Source: Coprinopsis marcescibilis (taxonomy: Eukaryota; Basidiomycota; Agaricomycetes; Agaricales; Psathyrellaceae). From it: a DNA stretch of 64,000 bases. The notes below the pieces were generated by a model. The model was not told the DNA's origin and made no database searches. It saw only the letters and a program-made list of their open reading frames with translations. Both the position numbers and the translations under genes were made by a program. The number at the start of each line of letters is the position of its first letter. The stretch's first letter is position 1. The stretch covers positions 198,208 to 262,207 of the forward strand of contig ML210164.1 in NCBI GenBank assembly GCA_004369085.1, in the 5' to 3' direction. Positions 11,357 through 23,907 of the stretch are shown piece after piece.

Positions 11357-14300
11357 ATGATAATTATAGACCCTGTCCCTGTTGCTGCTCCTGGTCGTCA
11401 AAACTGGGCACGTAACCAAGTTCGTAGAGTTCCTAACCTCACACCTGTGCAAGATGTGGCGCCACCTGCTGTGCTGCTACCAGAGACGGATACACCCAAC
11501 AATCCATTCGTAAATGAAGCCATGCCAGGAGAATCACAATCATGTCTGTCAACCACCAACCCCACCTCTGTTTGGGCTTGCCTTCAAGCAGTTGCTGCAC
11601 CAGCACTCCAACGACCACAAGCTGGACCACATAGTCCACCAGCTCCTCTCAGCCCAAGCTTGAGCCCATCTGGGATGGAAACCACTACAGGTGCAAGGGA
11701 AGGACAGAACCGCAAAAGTGCAGATGACATTTGGAAGTTCTTTCCAAAAGGTCCTCCACCAGCATGGTATGAGTGTGTCTTTTGCAAGTATGTGGGCTCT
11801 ATTCATGTTTTTTTCACTGAACTCATGATATTGATATCCAGATGGCTTGAGGATGCCAGCCTGGAAGCACCCACAATTGGAGACTACAGCTGCAATACTG
11901 GAACTAGCACTATGCATCAGGATTTAATTGCGCACCACCAGGACAAATGGATTCCTGCATGCCTCAAGATGGGTCTCTCACTGACATCAGTGAAGGCAAA
12001 GATTGCCCTGAGGCAATATTGCGAAGTGCATGGGCATGCCAGTTTGGATCCAGCTGAGGACATGATACCGGTGTTTTCCTCTGAAGCATTTATCGATGCA
12101 ATAGTTGAGTTCATTGCAGCAGATGACCAGGTGAGTTCTCACAAGTATCATCATCCCCTTTGTATGGCTGAACATGTCTGGCTTCAAGGCCATCAATGTC
12201 GTTGAATCCCCATTCCTATGCTGCATCTTCTGTATTTTGCGTCAGGATCTCTGAGATTCTGACATTCCTTATCGGATGTCAGTGCATTCCCACATGGTAA
12301 GATGTATGAAAGTCATCTTGAAGAATTGCAATCGGAATTAAAGGTATTTAATATTTTTCATGTTTGCCATCATTGGTGTGGTTGACTGTCTACAGATTTC
12401 TTACCATAATTTACCACCAACAGAAAGCAGTTGGAAAGGTCTCCTTCACCACTGACATATGGACAGACCCAAATTTAGCCTCATTTATGGCTGTAACCGC
12501 ACACTGGATTGAAGTAATCCAGTGTGACACCCCTGAGGGGTTGACTACTATTCTGAATCTCTGAGCAGAGCTGATCGGCTTCTACTCTGTGCCTGGTAGG
12601 CATACTGGTGAACATATAGCAGCTGCATTTCTGCACGTGCTTGACCAGCTTAATATCACATCAAAAGTATGTTATTTTTGCTCGAGTGGATCATATGCAT
12701 ACAGAATTGACTCCACTATCCATGTTCCTCAGATTGGTTTCATCACTCTTGACAATGCATCGAATAATGATACAATGATGGACCACCTTGAACTATCATT
12801 ATCTGAGTGTAATATCCCATTTTCAAGCACCAATTCATATGTTTGGTACGTTCACAATTATACATGGAAATTTGAGGCTCACATCCCCCTTCCATACCAT
12901 TAGATCCTTTCCACATGTTACCAACCTCACATGTAAAGCCGTCATCAGTGCTATCACAAACATCGAACTTGCTTCTGTCAACGATGATTGTGTTGATTTG
13001 GCCACAGAGGTAGTTGGGACTAGTCCAAGTCGCAACATCATAGCAGCATGTCAGAGCCTTGTACAAGCAGTCAGTTTTGATTTAATTCACCCATGGGGAT
13101 GTGTTACTCATTAAAGGCACATTAGATCAGGGTGTCATCACTTCGGTGGGGTCTGTTTGCTGCACTTCAACATGCCAAATCACTGAATGACTCACCACTT
13201 GAGTTACTCCATGATGTCGACACACGCTGGTCCTCTACGCTATTGATGATCAAGCGATTTGTGAAATTGAAAGAGGTGCATCTGCAGCCAATACTATTGT
13301 CATTTACAGACACTCATAAATGTGACCTGTACCCTTTACTACCATTTAGTTTGTACTTCAGATGATATCCAAGTACAATGACCTTGTGAAATACAAGCTT
13401 ACCAACAATGAATGGAAGCACCTAAATGACTACATTTCTATTCTACAAGTATGTTGACTCTTCTATTTGGTTCCATGTTCATTAGCTCACACCCAATCAG
13501 GTTCCACATGCTTGTTAGCAAAAGCTTTCAGGTGAGAGGACACCAACCCTGCATCAAGCATTACCTTTGTTCTATCAAATGATTTTGCGGTGGAAGAAAT
13601 ACAAACACACCTTCCCTGACCTTCGAAATGTCTTAGATGCAGGAATATCAAAGCTTGAGGACTACTTACATGACACAGAAACTGTTCCAGCATATGCATT
13701 AGTGATGAGTACACCCGTGGCCCATATCTCAACCCTTGATTGATTTGAATTTTCTTTACCCAGTCGTAAACCCCAACATCAAGCTTACATGGTTTCACAA
13801 GTATAACCCATCCAAATTGAACTGGGCTAAAGTGGTTTTTATTGATGCAGTATGTATTATTCTCTGGCATGTTTGCAGACGATTTTGAGTCAGGCATAAA
13901 CCACAAACTGCCACTTGCTTACTAATCATCATTTCTCTTCAGCTAAAGCCATACTGAATCCCTGAGAGCATAAACACCCCAGCACCTCCTCACTGCACAC
14001 TGTTAAGGACTAAAATGGAATAATACGTCGTGTTGTCCTTCAACACTATTCCAGTGACTTTTATGGTTGATGGTCTCATTCTGATCTATGTTGAGAGTTC
14101 TACTCTTGAATACGAACTAACACTAGTCTTGTTGAATAGACAATTGAGTTGGTTTGCACTGGAAGGTGTTTATATTGAGAGGATATATGAATTATAACAC
14201 TTAAGAACGAAGTAAGGAACTATCGACTAAACTACATAGGTTTATATACTAAAGAACATGTGGTTATGGTGAGGCATAAGCCTCATGTATGTATGTAGGT

Positions 14301-14905
14301 TTCAATGAGGTTTAGGTGTGGTTTTAATGAGTCTTACTAACTATGAAGTCATGCGCAGTATAGATGAGTAAGACTTAGGTCGAAATGAAAAATGTAAGGT
14401 TTACATGAGGTATATATCATAATCATATAGTAGTAAGCATAAATGTTCGTAACACACACCTACTTTGAACAATAATGACTGGGCAGACTCAATTCTTGGC
14501 TCCCCACTGGCGCACAACCGTTGTTTTCAGAGTCTTGATTGCGAAGTGGGAGAGTACCTGCTAGATTCACAGACAGCATCCACAAGTCTCAAATTTTGGC
14601 AGGTAAGAACATTTCCTATTGAGATCCAAACACACTTCCAACACCAAGACAATATGAGAGCCAGGCAGCGTATCTGACTATCTTTAAGCTTGCACTTGAC
14701 ATACTTGCAATTCCAGGGTCTGCTGTGCCTTGCAAGTGGGTTTTCTCATCAGCGAAGGAGACCATGACAGCCTGCCATAGCCGTATACTTCCAGATCTCA
14801 TGGAACCATTACAGATGCTTAAGTTTTCTCTTCACAAAGGCAGACAACTGGATTTCATGGCAGGAACTGGTTTACAGCCGAGATTGAGGCTCTCAGGCTT
14901 CGTAA
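11357..14905 (+). pseudogene. hAT transposase, multi-exon, degraded
   Basis: The N-terminal part holds a BED-type zinc finger: SADDIWKFFPKG, then a Cys pair in YECVFCK and, after an intron, MHQDLIAHHQDKW. Then follow the transposase blocks FIAADDQ (near 12110), VGKVSFTTDIWTDPNLASF and AVTAHWI (12430-12510), HTGEHIAAAFLHVLDQL (12600-12655), FITLDNASNND (12735-12770), FPHVTNLTCKAVISAI (12910-12960) and LLHDVDTRWSSTLLMI (13205-13250). The C-terminal dimerisation region (NDWADSILGS, SAVPCKWVFSSAKET, LMEPLQMLKFSL) is at 14470-14850. Several stops interrupt the frame, for example a TGA after TTILNL, and a 454-bp solo LTR lies just before the C-terminal block. It cannot give a working enzyme. Confidence 0.85.
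14001..14454. repeat. solo LTR, 454 bp, with CACAC target duplication
   Basis: The sequence begins TGTTAAGGAC and ends CGTAACA, that is, TG..CA termini within a TGTTA..TAACA inverted end. It is bounded on both sides by CACAC (13996-14000 and 14455-14459). It contains no coding sequence and interrupts the hAT transposase between the middle domain and the C-terminal dimerisation region. This is what recombination between the two LTRs of a full element leaves behind. It does not resemble the Gypsy-1 or Gypsy-2 LTRs; copia or another gypsy lineage are both possible. Confidence 0.85.
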
Positions 14906-14984
14906 CATGAACAATGTGGCAGTTCCTGATGATATAACTACATACAGGGGTAATCTAGCATATGAACCTATCTATGGTGATAAC

Positions 14985-15489
14985 TGTTACATCATCTCCT
15001 ATGGTGGAACATGAAGACGGTTACGTGTTGACAACAGATGAATGTCTTGAAATACAGGCCGATTATTTTCGTAGATTAGGATTGTTTGACTATGAATCGG
15101 TAGATATCTCTTATTGATCTTTCGGATCTTAAGGAGTATTTTTAGGTAGATAAGGAACATGAGGATATGACGTAGTAGATAACGGATGGAACTTATCGAT
15201 AAGATCGATAAGAGATAAGAAGAGTATATTTAAACTTACCATAGTGGTAGTTGTACTTTAGTTTCGATCTCGTTCCCTACTTGTCACTTGATAGTTTTCG
15301 AATAAGACTTTTGTTAGTCTTCTCGTCGACGGATCGTCTTACTCGAATACTTTGGAAACTCTATTATCTTGACGTTCGTTTGTCTCGACTTCCTTGATCA
15401 ACTCGCTTGTCTTGACGATCTCTCGTCTTGACGTTATCATCAACTATCGTTCGGCGACTAAGGCGTATCATTCGCCTTGCATCGTAACA
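14985..15489 (+). repeat. 5' LTR of Gypsy-1 (505 bp)
   Basis: Begins TGTTACATCATC and ends GCATCGTAACA. It contains a TATA-like box (15225-15233) and, 35 bases downstream, the stretch AGTTTCGATCT (15260-15270), which is complementary to the primer site after the LTR. That places the transcript start (R region) close to 15260. Confidence 0.95.
15225..15270 (+). promoter_or_regulatory. LTR promoter: TATA-like box and predicted transcript start
   Basis: TATATTTAA at 15225-15233 is the only good TATA box in this part of the LTR. About 35 bases downstream lies AGTTTCGATCT (15260-15270). Because this 11-mer pairs with the primer site 2 nt past the LTR, the mRNA most likely starts at or next to 15260. 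The same arrangement is found in the Gypsy-2 LTR, with CpG decay (AGTTTCAATCT at 27384-27394). Confidence 0.7.
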
Positions 15490-15491
15490 GA

Positions 15492-15502
15492 AGATCGAAA
15501 CT
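15492..15502 (+). promoter_or_regulatory. primer-binding site of self-priming (Tf1/sushi) type
   Basis: AGATCGAAACT lies two bases after the 5' LTR end and is the exact reverse complement of AGTTTCGATCT at the predicted start of the transcript. There is no tRNA-type TGG start. In Tf1 and related chromoviruses the mRNA folds back so that its first 11 bases prime minus-strand synthesis; this element shows the same geometry. Gypsy-2 has the matching site at 27615-27625. Confidence 0.85.
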
Positions 15503-15547
15503 ACTCAACCACAACCTCGTCGATCGGGACGAGGACCTATTGCCAAA

Positions 15548-16924
15548 ATGGCCAACTACGAACAAACTCGAAACGTCGGACCAACCAGAAGATCGGCAGA
15601 ACCACCAACTACATCTGCACCCTACTCGAAAGATATAGATCGATCAACGATTAAATGATCGATCTCCGACAAAGGAAAACAACGACGGGAATTTGACCCT
15701 ACATACGAACAAGACGAAACCGAAACAACGCCAACCGGACAAACCCCACCAGAACAAGAAACCTTTCAATTGAACCTTGAACGGTCACAAACGATCCTCG
15801 AACAATACCAAGAAACCGAACGACAACAACGAGTGCAAGAAATTGCTCAACAGAACTACGAGGAAGAACAATTATACGTGAATTATCAACCGGAAACAAT
15901 GGCTGAACAAGGCGAAGGATCCTCCATTCGGAAGACCTCTACAAAGAAAGACAAAGACGAAGAAATCAAGGGGATGCGAAAACCTTCTGAATTCAATGGC
16001 AATCGAGACAAATACGAAGGATGGATGGAAGAGATTGTTCTCTACATCCTCGCCAACCCCGAATGGACCGATAACAAGAAGATTCTCTTCACCCTCTCAT
16101 ACATGGTTGGAGGGACAGCATCTGATTGGAAACGAACCTTCATCAACAAAGCACAAGGAGACGACACAATCACATTGGGAACCTGGAGAGACTTTAGACA
16201 GAAGCTCAACGCGTCGTTCTATGAAAAAGAACGAGCGGATATCGCGTTCCAACAACTCAAGAATTTGAAGAAAAGCTGGAAGGACTCTGGTGAAGACTTC
16301 GTCAACACCTTCAAAAACAAGTTAGCCGAAACCGAATACCGACCTGATCTCACCAACCCCATCGATGCCGCAAATCGAATCATCACCGACATCTTTTGAA
16401 GCACTCTCGACAACAATACGCTCGAGAAAGTTTGGAATTGAGCCACCAAACCTGCCGACCTTCAGGCATGGTACAAAGCCGTTATCGAAGTATCCAACGA
16501 CCAAAGGATGCTTCAACTCATGAGGAAAGGAATCCAGTCCTTTGCCAGAACGACCACTAAACCGAACGAAGACTACGGAGTACCAATGGATATTGATGCG
16601 TTTAACACAAAGAAACCCTTCGTTCGACTTCCCAAAATGACCGACGCCATACGAGAGGAATGCATCCGAAAAGGATTGTGCTTCTTTTGCCGCAAGGCAG
16701 GACACGCCTTAAACGCATGCCCCTCTAAACCGAAAGACGGGAACAAACCCTGAACTACGTGGAAACCCTGAAATGAACCCGGTTCCTCTTCCAGAACCAA
16801 CGAAAACAAAAAGTACACCGGAAACGCCGCCTACAAGTCTGTCCAACAAATTCTTAGCAACATGGACCCTGAAGAACGTGAGAAATTCCAAGACGAACTC
16901 GAGAAGAATGAGGGTTTTGCCTAA
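15548..16924 (+). pseudogene. gag: Gypsy-1 gag (capsid/nucleocapsid), interrupted by TGA codons
   Basis: One reading frame from the ATG at 15548 (MANYEQTRNV) to the TAA at 16922. It holds a capsid-like region (KPSEFNGNRDKYEGWMEEI, then TASDWKRTFINKA and FYEKERADIAFQQLKNL) and a nucleocapsid zinc knuckle CFFCRKAGHALNAC (C-X2-C-X4-H-X4-C, near 16680-16722). Internal TGA codons occur near 15653, 16397, 16439, 16751 and 16769. Gypsy-2 has CGA or CAA at three of these positions (15653, 16397 and 16751), so those come from CGA by CpG deamination. The TGA after KVWN (16439) is shared by both elements. The frame overlaps pol at its 3' end. Confidence 0.85.
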
Positions 16925-16953
16925 GGAGGTCTATACCAACTGTAGCACCTCCT
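16912..16953 (+). promoter_or_regulatory. programmed -1 frameshift signal at the gag-pol overlap
   Basis: The heptamer GGGTTTT (16912-16918) is positioned in gag frame as G GGT TTT, the X XXY YYZ form. Five bases later a stem-loop begins: AGGAGGT (16924-16930) pairs with ACCTCCT (16947-16953). The stem can be extended by CTA/TAG across one bulged base. The gag stop TAA follows the heptamer after one codon. The pol frame is exactly -1 to gag and is open from just before the heptamer. Heptamer and both stem arms are unchanged in Gypsy-2 (stem 29042-29048 with 29065-29071). Confidence 0.8.
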
Positions 16954-19900
16954 AAGATAGTACGGTCTGTCCTATATGCCGATCCATCCAATATGACTTT
17001 GATTTTCCCCACAACATTGTCATTTACTGGAAAGAACGGACCCGAAAACGTTGGAAACACCACCCTTATCGATTGCGGAGCAGACGATCAATTCATCGAT
17101 CAGAACTACGCACGAAAACTAAAGATTCCCCTCACTCGACTCACCACCCCAATCCCTGCACGAAACGTTGATGGTACCTTAAATAAAAACGGCACCATCC
17201 GATTCTATGCAGACGCACACATCACGATCCACGGACGTCGTTTCAAGGAACGATTTTACGTCATGGGTCTTGGACAAGAAAAGATCATTCTTGGAGCACC
17301 CTGGCTTTGAAAAACAAACCCCTCGATTGATTGGAAAAACGGAACACTTTCTTGGCGAACAAAGGAACTCTCGAAGGTTAATCAAGCTCTCCTGAAGTAC
17401 CTCCGAACCAAGAAAACGAAGAAACAGCCAGACCCTACCCAGGAAGACATCGACATGGCCCTCTTACGCGATTTTCAAGGAAAAGAAAGCCCACATCTTC
17501 GTACGATCTGGATTCGAGCCAAATCAACCATCGCACAGGAACTAGCAGTTGCTGAAGACACTTCAGCCCTCACTTTGGAACAACGAATACCGGAAGAATA
17601 CCACGATTATATGGACATTTTCGACAAAAAGAAAGCCAACCGATTCCCCGACTCGAAACCGTGGGATCACAAGATCGAGTTAAAAGACGGTTTCATTCCT
17701 AAATCATTCAAAACGTATAACCTCACTTTGGATGAACAAAAGGAATTGGAAAAGTTTATTCAAGAAAACCTCGTCAAAATGTATATTCGACCTTCGCAAT
17801 CACCAAACGCCGCCCCTTTCTTTTTTGTCAAAAAGAAACAAATCGTCGAAGATGGGAAATTGAAAACTCCCCTTCAACCCTGTCAAGACTATCGTTATCT
17901 CAACGAATGGACAATCAAGAACGCATATCCCCTCCCACTCATCACCGAACTCCTGGACAAACTAAAAGGAGCAAAGTACTTCACTAAATTGGACGTGCGA
18001 TGGGGCTACAACAACATTCAGATCAGAGACGGCGATCAATGGAAAGCGGCATTTAAAACGAACTTAGGGCTATTCGAACCGACAGTTATGTTTTTTGGTA
18101 TGTGCAACTCCCCGGCAACATTCCAAGCAATGATGGATCACATCTTTGACAAACTCAAGATGGAAGGACGTTGCATTATCATCTACATGGATGACATTCT
18201 CATTTTCACCAAAACGAAGGAGAAGATGATTGAATACACACGAAAAACTCTTCAAGTGTTAAAGGACAACGACCTTTATTTGAAACCAGAGAAATGCCAA
18301 TTTTGCCAAACCCGTATTGAATACCTTGGCATGATCATCGAAGAAGGGAAAATTTCCATGGATCCCAAAAAGGTCGCTGGAATCCAAGACTGGCCCGCCC
18401 CGAAAACCGTGAAACAAGTACGATCCTTTTTAGGATTCGGAAACTTTTACCGAAGATTCATCCGTGGATATTCGGAATTGGCAAAATCGATGAACGAACT
18501 CCTTCAAAAAGGAGTACCGTTCGAATGGACACCACAACGACAAACTGCCTTCAATACTTTGAAGAATCGATTTACGGAACAACCTGTCTTGATCATGCCC
18601 GACTTGGAAAAACCTTTCCAGGTCAAATGCGACGCATCAAAATACGCCACCGGAGCCGTTCTCACCCAATGCGACGCCAACGGAGCCCGACATCCGGTCT
18701 CCTTCATATCGAAAACCCTCACCCCAACCGAACGCAACTACGAAATCTACAATCGAGAACTTTTGGCCCTTATTCGAGCCTTTACCGAATGGCGACACTA
18801 CTTGATGGGAGCTCAACATCCCATTGAAGTATTATCGGATCACAAAAACCTTTCTTACTTCTGGGAAACACGAAAACTGAATCGACGACAGGCAAGATGG
18901 TACACATTCCTCACGGAATTTAACTATCGATTCAACTATACCCCCGGAAGCAAAATGGTACAATCGGACGCACTCTCTCGACGACCAGATCATCTTCCGG
19001 AACACGGCGATCATGATAATGAAGACATGATCCTTCTTTCGGAAGAACAATTCCCGAAAGAGGTCAAACTGAACCTGATGAATGTTGACCTGTTGGCACG
19101 AATTCTGGATCAACCAGAAGAAAACTTCGACGTCGGAATGGCCGACAAAATTCAAGACCTCTTGAAAGACAAAAATATCCCAACGGAACTACGGAAAGAC
19201 TTGGCAGATTGGCACACGGAATCGAAAGACGGAAAGACAGCATTATTCTTTCGTGGGAAAATGTACATTCCCCAGAACCAGGAACTTCGACGACAAATCA
19301 TACGCGATCATCACGACTCAATCCTCACCGGACATCCCGGAGAACTCGAAACCTTTTACAAGGTTAGCCAAAATTACTGGTTTCCCGGCATAAGAGGAGC
19401 CATACGGGATTACGTTAAAGGATGCGCCATATGCCAACAGTTCAAGATCAATCGCCGACCATTGAAACCAACTCTCATCCCAAACAAATCAACGGGATCA
19501 CACCGACCTTTTGCGTTCGTCACTATGGATCTCATGTCAGGATTACCACCTGTCGAAGAAAACGGAACGATATACGACTCTATCTTGATCCAGGTGGATC
19601 AAGGCCTTACAAAGGGGGTAATTTTCACCCCTTGCAACAAAGAAGTCGATGCCGAAATGACAGCAACAATGATTATCAATTCGACCTTCAAATGATTCGG
19701 AATCCCCGAAAGAATCATATCCGATCGAGGCCCCAACTTCGCCGCAAAATCACATCGAGAAGTTCTAAAAAGACTAGGAATCGATTCCCGATTATCCACC
19801 GCCTATCATCCTCAAACTGATGGAAACTCAGAACGAGGACTCCAGGAAGTTCAGACATACCTGGGGATTTATTGTGTCAACCATCCCGAAACCTGGAAAG

Positions 19901-20567
19901 ATCATCTCCCCATGCTCGAGTTCACCTACAACAATCGACGACACGCGGATAATCAGAAGACACCATTCGAATTGATCATGGGACTTCAACCACAAGGCAT
20001 CCCAGAAGCATTCGAACAACGAATATTCCATTGGTCGAAGAAAGAATGACGGATCTTACCTTATCACGGAAGGAAGCAATCGCCGCACACGAACTAGCCA
20101 GAAACAGGATGATCAGCAGATCACAAAATGACGTCAAACCCTTCAAACTTGGTGACAAAGTATGGCTAGAAGCGAAAAACCTTAACAGACGTTATCTTTC
20201 CAACAAGATAAGACCAAAACGGGAAGGACCCTTCAAGATAACAGAAGTCATAGGACCAGTTTCTTATCGCCTTGCCTTACCAGCTCAATGGAAGATTCAC
20301 GACGTCTTCCACACCATATGGCTATCTTCATATATGGAAACCAACATGCACGGCCCTTCCCACTCCACGCCACCACCTGACCTTATTGATGGACAAGAAG
20401 AATACGAAGTGGAATCAATACTCAATCACAAAAAGCGAGGAAAAGGTCATCTGTTCCTCGTCCAATGGAAAGGATACCCGTTATCTGAAGCCTCATGGGA
20501 ACCACCTCGTCATTTGATCAACGCCACTCGGATCTTAGAAGATTACAAGAAGTTACATCGACTATAA
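16912..20567 (+). pseudogene. pol: Gypsy-1 pol: protease, RT, RNase H, integrase, chromodomain
   Basis: Read in the -1 frame from gag. Aspartic protease with LIDCGADDQFID (near 17080) and ILGAPWL. Reverse transcriptase with YRYLNEWTIKNAYPLP, KLDVRWGYNNIQI, and YMDDIL (near 18185). RNase H with FQVKCDASKYATGAVL. Integrase with an HHCC finger (HH, H, then CAICQQ) and the D,D,E core (VTMDLM, IISDRGPNF, DGNSERG). A C-terminal chromodomain ([10 protein letters not shown] to [18 protein letters not shown], near 20408-20500) marks it as a chromovirus. Breaks: TGA at 17308 (CGA in Gypsy-2), TGA at 19693 before FGIPERI, and a one-base frameshift near 20023 ahead of VEERMTDL. The chromodomain end is printed twice because of the assembly repeat. 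Confidence 0.93.
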
Positions 20568-23500
20568 AAGACAAGATATATCGACACTTGAACTTCAATC
20601 TACCCCAAGATTAACTCAACTCAACTCGAACTCACCCAACAATGTCTCAAAACACTACAGTCAACACCTCCATCTGTCTCGATAAAGTCGTATTCCCCAC
20701 TCCCTCTCAACCCGGTCAGAATAACTTGGAAATGGAAACCAACAATCCAGTTTATTCCGACAAACTCATTCTACCTGCTCCCTCTCGACCAGGCCAATAC
20801 AAATTGGAATATCCAACCGACTACGACGACGATCTTGAAAGAGATCAGAACGCACAATACGCTAACTACGACCACCCACTTTATAAACCGAAACGATTCG
20901 AACATCCACCCACCAACGACCACCCCCGACGAAAAGGATTCAATGGCACCTTCTGCACCGCCATCAACAAAGAAGAAGAAGAAATTGCCGAATGGTACTA
21001 CAGAGTTATAGGACGAGACTTATTCTTTTCTATTCCCATCGACCGATTTGACCCCATGAACGGAGATCAAGACCATTCGGGCAATGCAGATGCCGACACC
21101 TACCTCTCCTTTCAACAATTCGTACACCAAAGGGAACGACTATGCGAATCAATCCAAGACACAAAAAGACTTCTCCATGACCTCCGACAACAATTCTCTG
21201 ACCTTGACGCCCTTGGAGGAACTCTTCAAGAATCATGGAGCTATCTCTTGATGCGATGCGACAAGAAGCATTGACAAAAGAAGTTAGAAAAGGAAGAACA
21301 AGAGACAGTAAAGTCAGACGGATCTATCATTGAAATAACTCGACCCTCAATCAAGAAACCTCCCCCTCAGAATTCGACATCCCCTCCCCGATCTTCGACA
21401 ATATGTGGAACCAACCAACCTCGAGAGAATCATCTCTCAAAATCGACAGATCCTCAATCAGGATCCCATCGACCGACCTCGACAACCGACCCCAGAACAA
21501 CAGAAAAAGGAAAACACGTCGACAGAGGACCTACAAGAGTTTCCCACAAAACTACACAATGTTTTTCTCCAATGGTCAAAGGGAGAAAGCAGTTGACTTC
21601 CAAACGACCCCAAAAAACCGTTTTATTATCGATCGGACTCTCCAATCCCGCCTCCACTATCCGAGATTCAGGACAACAACAAGATACTCGGACAAACGCT
21701 ACTCCGGGACCTTCTTCCATTCGGATGCAACAAGAAGACCGTGTTCCCAATTTTGGAACAACCCGAACCCCTCGACCACCACCAATCACACGAGATGGAA
21801 AGAAATTATGTTTCATTTGCCGATCGAATCGCCACCTCAAGGCCCTTTGTCCCCATCAGTATGAATGTCAAACCTGTGGAGAAGAAGCCCCTCGACATCT
21901 CCCAGACGACGACGAATGTCGCCTTAACAAGCTTTACCCCAACCGCCTTAAGGGCACACGTTTTAGGTACGACGACGATGACGACAACAACTGGAACTCT
22001 CACGCCTACGATTTCGATGACTACGGGAACTACGACCATNNNNNNNNNNTTAACAGACGTTATCTTTCCAACAAGATAAGACCAAAACGGGAAGGACCCT
22101 TCAAGATAACAGAAGTCATAGGACCAGTTTCTTATCGCCTTGCCTTACCAGCTCAATGGAAGATTCACGACGTCTTCCACACCATATGGCTATCTTCATA
22201 TATGGAAACCAACATGCACGGCCCTTCCCACTCCACGCCACCACCTGACCTTATTGATGGACAAGAAGAATACGAAGTGGAATCAATACTCAATCACAAA
22301 AAGCGAGGAAAAGGTCATCTGTTCCTCGTCCAATGGAAAGGATACCCGTTATCTGAAGCCTCATGGGAACCACCTCGTCATTTGATCAACGCCACTCGGA
22401 TCTTAGAAGATTACAAGAAGTTACATCGACTATAAAAGACAAGATATATCGACACTTGAACTTCAATCTACCCCAAGATTAACTCAACTCAACTCGAACT
22501 CACCCAACAATGTCTCAAAACACTACAGTCAACACCTCCATCTGTCTCGATAAAGTCGTATTCCCCACTCCCTCTCAACCCGGTCAGAATAACTTGGAAA
22601 TGGAAACCAACAATCCAGTTTATTCCGACAAACTCATTCTACCTGCTCCCTCTCGACCAGGCCAATACAAATTGGAATATCCAACCGACTACGACGACGA
22701 TCTTGAAAGAGATCAGAACGCACAATACGCTAACTACGACCACCCACTTTATAAACCGAAACGATTCGAACATCCACCCACCAACGACCACCCCCGACGA
22801 AAAGGATTCAATGGCACCTTCTGCACCGCCATCAACAAAGAAGAAGAAGAAATTGCCGAATGGTACTACAGAGTTATAGGACGAGACTTATTCTTTTCTA
22901 TTCCCATCGACCGATTTGACCCCATGAACGGAGATCAAGACCATTCGGGCAATGCAGATGCCGACACCTACCTCTCCTTTCAACAATTCGTACACCAAAG
23001 GGAACGACTATGCGAATCAATCCAAGACACAAAAAGACTTCTCCATGACCTCCGACAACAATTCTCTGACCTTGACGCCCTTGGAGGAACTCTTCAAGAA
23101 TCATGGAGCTATCTCTTGATGCGATGCGACAAGAAGCATTGACAAAAGAAGTTAGAAAAGGAAGAACAAGAGACAGTAAAGTCAGACGGATCTATCATTG
23201 AAATAACTCGACCCTCAATCAAGAAACCTCCCCCTCAGAATTCGACATCCCCTCCCCGATCTTCGACAATATGTGGAACCAACCAACCTCGAGAGAATCA
23301 TCTCTCAAAATCGACAGATCCTCAATCAGGATCCCATCGACCGACCTCGACAACCGACCCCAGAACAACAGAAAAAGGAAAACACGTCGACAGAGGACCT
23401 ACAAGAGTTTCCCACAAAACTACACAATGTTTTTCTCCAATGGTCAAAGGGAGAAAGCAGTTGACTTCCAAACGACCCCAAAAAACCGTTTTATTATCGA

Positions 23501-23907
23501 TCGGACTCTCCAATCCCGCCTCCACTATCCGAGATTCAGGACAACAACAAGATACTCGGACAAACGCTACTCCGGGACCTTCTTCCATTCGGATGCAACA
23601 AGAAGACCGTGTTCCCAATTTTGGAACAACCCGAACCCCTCGACCACCACCAATCACACGAGATGGAAAGAAATTATGTTTCATTTGCCGATCGAATCGC
23701 CACCTCAAGGCCCTTTGTCCCCATCAGTATGAATGTCAAACCTGTGGAGAAGAAGCCCCTCGACATCTCCCAGACGACGACGAATGTCGCCTTAACAAGC
23801 TTTACCCCAACCGCCTTAAGGGCACACGTTTTAGGTACGACGACGATGACGACAACAACTGGAACTCTCACGCCTACGATTTCGATGACTACGGGAACTA
23901 CGACCAT
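20182..23907. repeat. exact 1858-bp direct repeat around a 10-N gap (assembly artefact)
   Basis: Bases 20182-22039 are repeated at 22050-23907 with a constant offset of 1868, separated only by ten Ns (22040-22049). Every stretch I compared is identical, including the chromodomain and the whole 3' ORF. No retrotransposition product looks like this. Two overlapping contig ends that were scaffolded instead of merged would give exactly this. The open frame that appears to run across the Ns is therefore not real. Confidence 0.93.

Noticed and set aside
18504..19155. Minus-strand ORFs in gypsy pol
   Set aside because: Shadows of the RT and RNase H coding frame; no start context or domain.
21572..22435. 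Open frame of 287 codons joining the zinc-knuckle ORF to the chromodomain through the Ns
   Set aside because: It exists only because of the artificial 1858-bp repeat and the 10-N gap; no biological fusion.
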